The notes under the pieces: model-generated
Told to the model about the DNA's origin: nothing
Database searches by the model: none
The model's input: the letters and a program-made list of their open reading frames with translations, nothing else
Part shown: positions 19,144 through 25,730 of the stretch, piece after piece
Layout of the letters: each line of letters starts with the position of its first letter
How positions within the stretch are numbered: the first letter of the stretch is position 1
Translations under genes and position numbers: made by a program
From: Fragilaria crotonensis
Taxonomy: Eukaryota > Bacillariophyta > Fragilariophyceae > Fragilariales > Fragilariaceae
DNA: 25,730 nt
Reading direction: 5' to 3'
Assembly (NCBI GenBank): GCA_022925895.1
Contig: JAKSYS010000785.1
Location: 1 to 25,730 of the forward strand

Positions 19144-20765
19144 CTAGTCGTCATCAGAGTCCCATTCTGCCTCAACATTCTCCATTGCCCGTGCCGCTGC
19201 ATTGTTGTGAGCACCGTCTAGGTTTGCGTTATCCTGTGGGTCCTTTATTCCGGCCTTTGTCCGGCAGAAATCCATCAGCAACTTTTCCATCCGTTTCGGC
19301 TCGTCGTCACAATTCTTGTCAGCCTCCCTGTCTGCTTTCACTAACTTGCGAAGAAAATTGAACTGTTTGATGCCTGGGACTCCAGCCACCCCACTTACAC
19401 TGTCCTTGAGCTTTTCCAGTGTATTTACCGGCTGTCTTTGTTTGTTTCCTTCTCGTGATCTCCTCACCTTCAGTCGTAATTGCAGCTGCGCCACCTGCTA
19501 CCGAGTCGATGCGGGCTGCGACTTCTTCACCAGCCCTGGTTTTCCACTTTTCCAAGTAATTGTCAATTAACAACAACGCAAATGCTTCATCACTCACACT
19601 GACAATTTTTGATCCACTGGGGTCTCTTGCCTCCAAAACGAGCTGCTTTGTTTTCGCATTATTCCATGCGGTAGCCCCGCAAACACACTCAAAAAACTGT
19701 CGAAGAACCAGAGAAACGCTTTCCTCTCTTTCGGTAGTCGCTCGTCTTAGCTTGCAGAATTCATCAAAAGTGAAGAATTCCTCTTCACGATTCTTGAACA
19801 CTGTATTGATAGCTTTGACCACAATCTTTTTGCCAGACAACTCACACGTACTTCGCTTCTGATTCAAGGCCGTCTTGAACGAATTCTGGTACGTCAACTG
19901 AAATATGTATGGATTCCGTGGCCTTTCCTCCGCCAGCACCTTTTGAAAAGCTTCGTTAAATGACTTGGTACTGGTAACGAATTTGATCTGACGGAAGAGT
20001 GTGTTTTTAACAAACAAAACAATCCTCCGTACAACATTCTTCTGTGCTGTTGGAGCTTCCAACGGCATCCTGCTAACAATTTCCCTGGAATCAGCTCTCG
20101 CGGTGGTGGAGGTGGCGTACCGTGTTCTCGCTGTTGCTTGTCCTCAGAGGATTCACTGCGCCTGCCTGGGCACTGCGTCTCGACTCTTCAGTAGCTTCGC
20201 GGGCACCGCGCCTACCTTCCTCCGGCGATGCCAATGGGTCGTCGTCAAGGTATGAGTTTGCTGAAACGTAAGAATCAATTTCTGCCCCGTCATCATTATT
20301 GTCGTCGTCATCAGCCTGGTCGTCGTCGTCGTCGTCATCATCAGCCTCGTCTTCAGCGCCATCGGTGGGTTCAAAACAAGAATCATCATCCGCCGACTCA
20401 ATGTCGCCAGAATCTGACGAGGTGTTATGCACTTTTGTTGTTTTCGTTTTTTTGGACTCCTTTGTTTTTTTCTGTCTATATTTCCTCTTGTTCCCCGCGC
20501 CAACAACTCGTTTCCGTTGCGTAGAAGCTGCTGCAGCAGCTTCCGCTGCTTTAGCTGCCTCAGCAGCCTCAGCTGCCTTAGCTGCCTTAGCTGCTTTAGC
20601 TGCACGTCTTTCAGCCTTCTTCTTCTCTGCCTCTCTCCTTGCGGCACGCTCCAACGGTGTTTCGCGAACGGGTGTTTGGTCAGCTGGTGGTTCGCGAATG
20701 CGTCGCGAAGAACTCCGAAGGTTCTGAGATGGCGATGCTAGAGCAGGATTCTGTGGATTTGACAT
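19144..20765 (-). pseudogene. Broken gene of an unrecognised algal repeat family
   Basis: Three minus-strand frames line up as one protein of about 535 residues. The first runs from the ATG at 20765. It has basic and Pro-rich sequence, an Ala/Lys/Glu-rich coiled stretch (AAKAAKAAEAAEAA), a nuclear-localisation-like KRKYRQKKTKESKK and an acidic tract of Asp. The second, from about 20120, starts TRYATSTTARADSRE, continues through AQKNVVRRIV and CGATAWNNAKTKQLV, and ends AGKYTGKAQGQ, then WGGWSP. The third, from about 19378 to the TAG at 19144, starts GIKQFNFLRKLVKADRE. One extra base near 20121 and one in GGG 19376-19378 explain both breaks. I believe similar GGWS...FN proteins recur in algal genomes but cannot name a function. 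DNA-binding is suggested only by the basic and acidic composition. Confidence 0.7.
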
Positions 20766-21711
20766 GCTGACAAAAGGGAATAGAGCAAGCAACAAGACGA
20801 AGTGTTAGCAAAAGCAACAAGTTGTATTTTAGATCGCATCAATTGAAAATGAGAGATGGATCAATTATTGCAATATTATGTTTGCTTGAAGTTCACTTTA
20901 CACGACTATATCGTATCTTTTATCCCAAACATGTCAATTTACTACAACAACTGTATGCTTTTATTTTGTTTGAATGTACATACACATTTAATACATAATC
21001 CACCGTTTTTACTCTATGATCTTATATGGATATGTATTGCTTTTCAAATACATATATGGTACACATGGACTGTACTCGCTCGGTGTCATGCATCATACTA
21101 GGTACTGTGTACATCGTTGTACACGTAATGGTATAAGTTGCAGTGTCCTGCGTTTCAATCACGTCAATAAATCTTGTTATTGGCGACTAAAAATACATTC
21201 CATTCATATACTTTTATAAATGCTATACATAGCCAAAAAATTCTATACATGTGACTTGTTGTACTTAGGGCATGATACATGACATGATGACTTTTGGATA
21301 CAAGATTCCTAAATGTGCGCAATTTTACACAATGTACAGTGTAGTATTGTAGCGCTGTTACAGTGCATACTACGGTCCTGGGAAAGTAATATATTATACA
21401 TGCATAATAAAGTCAACGCACTTATTGAAATATTGGTGTTCTGTGTTGTTCAATGGTTTTGGTGTATTTGCATTGAAGTACTATTGACTTAATATCGAAT
21501 CCACATATTCGTATCATAAATAAATATAGCGTCTATTTGTTAGATAAAAATCGAATTTATTTAGAGGGCTTGCAATAAAGTCCCAGGTGTGGAGTCCCTT
21601 AGAGTTGTGTGTACCATGTCGTATGCGCCTGGTATGCAATTTCTGACACCAGAATTGCACCATTACCTCCATTGAATCAGAACATTCAATGAAGCCTCTC
21701 GCCCGATCATT
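20766..21711. other. AT-rich intergenic region
   Basis: Promoter side of the broken gene at 19144-20765. It contains many TATA-like and TGTAC words (for example GTACTGTGTACATCGTTGTACA at about 21101-21122) but no gene or clear repeat. Confidence 0.45.
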
Positions 21712-21991
21712 GCGTTGTTGTTGATCCTTTCTTGCTGCGTGCGTTTCTTCTGCAACAACTGCACAGTCCTCGCCAGGCAGCGGGTTGATTGTCGTTTTGT
21801 GGACGAAGAGTACGGGAGGAGGACGCGCTCGCAATTGTTGTCAGTGGTCTTGCGTTGTTGTCGATCCTTTCTTGCCGCGTGCGTTTCTTCTGCAACAACT
21901 GCACAGTCCTCGCCAGGCAGCGGGTTGATTGTCGTTTTTGTGGACGAAGAGTACGGGGAGGAGGACGCGCTCGCGACTGTTGCCATTGGTC
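21712..21991. repeat. 140-bp tandem duplication
   Basis: Unit 1 is 21712-21851 and unit 2 starts at 21852. Both begin GCGTTGTTG and share TGCGTTTCTTCTGCAACAAC and CTCGCCAGGCAGCGGG. They differ by a few substitutions, one extra T (GTTTTG versus GTTTTTG) and one extra G (CGGGAGG versus CGGGGAGG). These indels break any long reading frame through both units. On the minus strand each unit can read INPLPGEDCAVVAEETHAARKD, so a coding origin is possible. Confidence 0.88.
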
Positions 21992-22184
21992 TGGTGTTGG
22001 GTTGTCTCCTCGTCGTGGTGCGTGATCACCATCCCATTCTTGTCGAACGAAGTGGCGTCGCGCGGACCTTACCTGCCAGGCAGCAGGAGAAGGCCGAACA
22101 ATGTCATCCAGTCGACGGGGGTTGGCGGTCGCGGAAGGGTAGATTCGACGTTGTCGAAGAGAAGGGTGCCGCGGGAACCGGACG

Positions 22185-24662
22185 ATGCCGACTGCGATGT
22201 CCGTTCGGAATCTAGGGCAGTCGCCCCGTGTTTTGGGGTCGCAGGCAATCGTGGACGGGGGGCGGAATCGCCTCCCCTCCAGGCGTGGGACAAGAGAGAG
22301 TCTTCCGACTCCCTCGTCGGTTATGTCGCTGTTGTCCATGGCTGTCGTACCGGAAGAAAGGCGTGCGTTCCGGCGACGGTTCCGACGTGCGAAGAAGGCG
22401 AGTGCGCCGGGGAGTGCGGCTGGTCGGTGGGTTCTTGGGTGGTCGGACGCCGATCCGTGTGGTTGCAACTGCATTTGGGTGGGAGCCGTTCCGACTGCGT
22501 TCAATTGCGGACATGTTCCCCGAATCGGGGATGCAGTCCAATTTTTTGAACGAATTCTACGTTATGGACGTTATCGTGAACCGCCGGTCGGCTCCTTTGA
22601 CTGCTGCATCGGGCGGCGGCCATGCGGTTTGTCACGCCCAGTCGTACATCCCTGACGATGGGGCACCGGATGGGGATTACCAGTTCAGGGCGGTGATCCT
22701 CTTCCTACCCCAGTGTGGGGTCTTCTACTGCAGTCGTGATCGCCACGCTGGTGATGCTGGACTGCAGGGCACATTGAGGGCTTACGACATGAGCTGGCTT
22801 CGCTTGGTCAGGACTGAATCGGAGCACTGTTTGCCATCGTACACCTTTGGTGATGACAGCTATGTGCAGCGGTTTTATTCTGATACCACATTGCCTTGTG
22901 GTACCCGTCAAGTGTCAGCGTGGAGGCTCTCGACTGGGCGAGTGCTCCCGGGTCAGCAGGTACGGTTGGTATACCGGGCAAGCCAGGGAGGGGATGGAGA
23001 GTTGCCCCTGCTCCCCCCAGACTTCATCGGCGGCATGGACTATCGGGATGTTCCTTCCGACTACCGCGCCCACGAATACCTTGACCGGCTGAAGGCTTCC
23101 TCCAGTGCAAGGGAGGGTTGTCGGCACTACGTGGACGGGGCCCGTCACACTGACCTTCCGGTCTTGCTGGATTATTGACCCCAACGTGCATCATTTCGTT
23201 GACGTGCACATCGCCATCGACGAGATCCCGGATCGGGTGTCGGTTGTCATGGTGAGGAACGTTGGGAAAATGGACCCCGTGATGATCGACAGCAGTTATT
23301 GGATGAGCTTACGGAGGTGCAGTGCAATTAAACTTGCCGGTGGGAAGGGCACTGCGAGGCGAAGTCTTCTGATGTTGGGGGATGATTGCAATTGGGACCA
23401 GGATCACCGTGAAGAAGGGCGATTCTGTCGATTGTCCCGCTGTCCACGACAAGGTTCCGTACGCTGCAAACTCGATTGTTGGGAGGATGTCGTCCGCGGG
23501 CTTGTGGTGGACTTGGCGGATGTCGGGAGCTGTTGCTTCCCCCAGGTGTACTCTGTGATAAGAGACACGGAGGTGAATTCTGGCAGGCCCGGTGGCACCA
23601 ATGGATGGCGTTGCCTTTGGTTGGGACGACTCCGACAGCGATGGCAGCGGCGGCGGCGACAGCGGCGGCGATGCGATGATGATGATGATGGGGATGACGG
23701 CGGCAACTACAACTGTGGCGTTGTTGATGATGATCACCACTGCTCGTTTGTTGGCCGATGCCCAGGCCAAGAAGACGCAGGCCAATACCGCCAACGCCCG
23801 CCGCCTGGATTTCCTAAGCAGGAAAATCAGGGGCTGCTTGCGGTGTTGGAGCGTCGGCGACGGGTTGCGTACACTATCGACCTGAGTTATAACCTGGGTA
23901 ACTCGTCTCACTTTGACGTTAACGATGCCTCGCAGGTACAGTTGTTGGACAGAGGAGATGCTTGGCTGGGGAGAACTGGTACTTCATCATGCCCAATGTT
24001 GAAGGCAAGCGACCGAATGGAACCAAGTTCACTGGTTTGGCCATAAAACTTGGCCACGGAATCGCGATCAGCTGGGATGGCAGGATTGTAAGGCACTGCA
24101 CGTCTGTTTCATGTCCTGATGGCTTGGACAGCGGTTACGTTGGTGTTGCAAAGTTCTACATCCTTCGTGAACACCCTCTACGGTGTTCACCTGCGCCAAG
24201 GAAAAGATCGTTCAGGCTGGACGTGCTGGGTGTGCTGCGAATTATCGGCCTGTTCTCCGACCCGATCCTTGGAGGGAAAGGGTGCCCAGTAAGAAGCGCT
24301 TGAACCGAAAACGTCGGCGCCGCCGGAAACACCGGGATGAATTGACGGTTGCCCAAAACCCAATTGAAGACGAGGTGATCGCAACGGCAGCCACCCTTGA
24401 AGCAGCTGCTGTCGAGCCCATCAGTGTGCGCTTGCCGAAGCACGTTGTCACGGTGTCTCGACAGCTTTCCCTTGTTGGGAGAAAGAGGAAACCGCAAGTG
24501 GAGCCAGGAATGGGGACCTCTGCGAATGGGGGTGGTGTTGATGGCGAACGAAAGGCCGTACCTAGACAGCCTACAGCAGCTGACCTGGCAATTGGTGGCG
24601 CATACAGTACCAAGAAAAAAAGAGCTGGTGATGTGCAGGGGCTACTGCGGCGGTTGACTTAA
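22185..24662 (+). pseudogene. Broken member of a diatom repeat-borne protein family
   Basis: A G/C-rich plus-strand gene is readable from end to end only by changing frame about six times. In order: VVPEERRAFRRRFRRAKK (from about 22340); FLNEFYVMDVIVNRR to HYVDGARHTD (about 22540-23160); PNVHHFVDVHIAIDEI to CWEDVVRGLVV (about 23180-23560); GWDDSDSDGSGGG with an ATG-rich hydrophobic stretch (about 23610-23820); NQGLLAVLERRRRVAYTID (about 23830-23940); WYFIMPNVEGKRPNG, then LGHGIAISWDGRIVRHC (about 23965-24170); FTCAKEKIVQAGRAG and a basic tail to the stop at 24662. The joins leave no missing segment, so single-base indels fit better than introns. I recall this kind of protein as a repeated diatom hypothetical family (the ISWDGR-RHCTS and AKEKIVQAGR motifs) with no known function. 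Together it would be about 800 residues. Confidence 0.65.
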
Positions 24663-24714
24663 CCGCTTCGTTGTTACCAGGAGGACGAAGTACGGGGCAA
24701 GAAGACCTGCGTTA

Positions 24715-25525
24715 CTATTGAAAAACGAAGAACGTGAAAAATAAGTCTACTACTTGCGAACGTTCTCCCTTCCCGCAACTCGTTTGCGTTTCTTGGCCGC
24801 TGCTTCGTCTTCCTTCTTCTTTTGGTGGCAAGCTTTTCTTTCTTTGCTGCCACCTCCTTGGCGTTGTCTTGGTGTCTTCACGCCGAAGACGACTCACCAG
24901 GCAAGACATGGTGGTCAGCATCTTTGTCTCGTAATCCTCTTCGAACCAGGTGTCATCTTCAACATTGTTTTCCAGATCACTATGCTCCCGCTCAATTATT
25001 GCGTCCCATGCAAGGGACCATTCCACTTTCCTTCTGATGAGGAAAGGTAATGCCGATCCCACCTTGACGCTTTCTTTTCTCCAAATGGTGGGATGTCTTC
25101 TGTGCCAAGTAGCGGCGAGGATATCGCCTTGACATCCACAAGGAACAATGTTGGTTGTCTGTGGTCGGGAGAATAAAAATGGGGTTTATAACGCCCTATG
25201 AGGACATTGGGCGTGTTGAAGTCGGTGGGGTTAACTGGGTCAAAGGTGTGGGCGGCGTACAATCCAGGTTGCACGCTTGTCTGCCCATTCACTTCAATTC
25301 TTCTGATTGAGCTCGGAAGCTGGCGCAGATCAACGAATGTATGGATGAATGCTGAAGGTCATGCTTCTCCCCTTTCCAGTCGATCATTGCGCAATCATTC
25401 CAAGGTTTACCGTCATAACATGGATGTGCTCGGTACATGTTACCCCTTTCATCTGTACGAGGTAAAGCACCGAAGAGACTGTTGTGGCATTTGGGGCAGG
25501 CAGAAGTTTCCAGAAACTTTGACAC
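24715..25525 (-). pseudogene. Broken repeat-family gene, possibly a transposon protein
   Basis: Three minus-strand frames form one continuous protein of about 270 residues: ACPKCHNSLFGALPRTDERG, then YRAHPCYDGKPWNDCAMIDW (25500-25340); FIHTFVDLRQLPSSIRRIEV to GEKKASRWDRHYL (25335-25050); FLIRRKVEWSLAWDAIIERE to the stop at 24715. The two breaks each need one extra base, in a CC near 25362 and in a T run near 25045. The CPKC pair suggests a zinc ribbon. The YRAHP-Y-GKPW-DW segment resembles the C-terminal region of large transposon proteins that I recall from diatoms and, loosely, fungal Plavaka-type elements. The 5' part may continue past 25525 towards the window edge in other frames. Low certainty on the family, good on the frame reading. 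Confidence 0.6.
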
Positions 25526-25730
25526 CAGGTGGAAGTTTCACGACTGGCTCTGCGTTCCGACCGCTACGCATGTGTCCAACGACACGAGGGAATTCATCAC
25601 AGTTTTCCACACAAGGTGGAATTCACGTCAGGGTCGAATTGATGGTTGCTGGTTCCTCTCTCTGGTTCTTCTTCCCTGATGTTGGTGGCACTGCCTTTTG
25701 TCGCTCTCAACATCTGCCCAAGCAAGTGAT
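25526..25730 (-). other. Probable upstream part of the broken repeat-family gene
   Basis: The minus strand has short open stretches in two frames (a 35-codon ATG frame from about 25714 ending in a stop, and a frame leading towards the CPKC motif), but no continuous reading. It may be the decayed 5' part of the gene at 24715-25525. Confidence 0.3.

Noticed and set aside
21707..22504. 265-codon minus open frame
   Set aside because: It runs antisense to a G/C-rich broken gene and across the 140-bp tandem units. Its Arg/Pro-rich content is typical of a shadow frame.

Overview
The window looks like nuclear DNA of a photosynthetic stramenopile, most likely a diatom. The reasons are short GT-AG introns (62-86 nt) that restore conserved domains when removed, a protein with a twin-arginine thylakoid-lumen signal, compact genes on both strands, and several repeat-borne protein families that I associate with diatom genomes. 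I see no operons, prokaryotic ribosome binding sites, tRNA, rRNA or CRISPR. The species cannot be told from the sequence alone.

Layout. 1-395 (+) is the 3' part of a gene for a small thylakoid-lumen protein. 521-1511 (-) is a two-exon CRAL-TRIO lipid-transfer gene with one apparent 1-nt frameshift. 2577-4886 (-) is a 769-residue helical protein I do not recognise. 5295-8873 is a complete DNA transposon with imperfect terminal inverted repeats of about 65 bp, a TA at each end, a 20-bp-arm hairpin in its leader and a roughly 1025-residue DDE transposase. 9262-10484 (+) is a Golgi-type sulfotransferase. Its 3' end faces, 38 bp away, a three-exon gene at 10523-13875 (-) for a chromatin protein of about 1062 residues: two CXXC zinc fingers, two MBD/TAM-like segments, two Tudor-like segments and a divergent SET domain.

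From 13.9 to 19.1 kb there is no intact gene. The stretch holds a 35-bp minisatellite and a decayed copy of the SET-domain end of the neighbouring gene, part of it duplicated. From 19.1 kb to the right edge the DNA consists of broken genes of repeat-like families (19144-20765 minus, 22185-24662 plus, 24715-25525 minus) and a 140-bp tandem duplication.

The two most interesting objects are the CXXC/MBD-like/Tudor-like/SET gene, in which both zinc fingers are interrupted by an intron at the same codon boundary, and the transposase, whose second Asp and final Glu are separated by about 273 residues that include two SAP-like repeats. All functional statements are read from motifs by eye; no database search was run.
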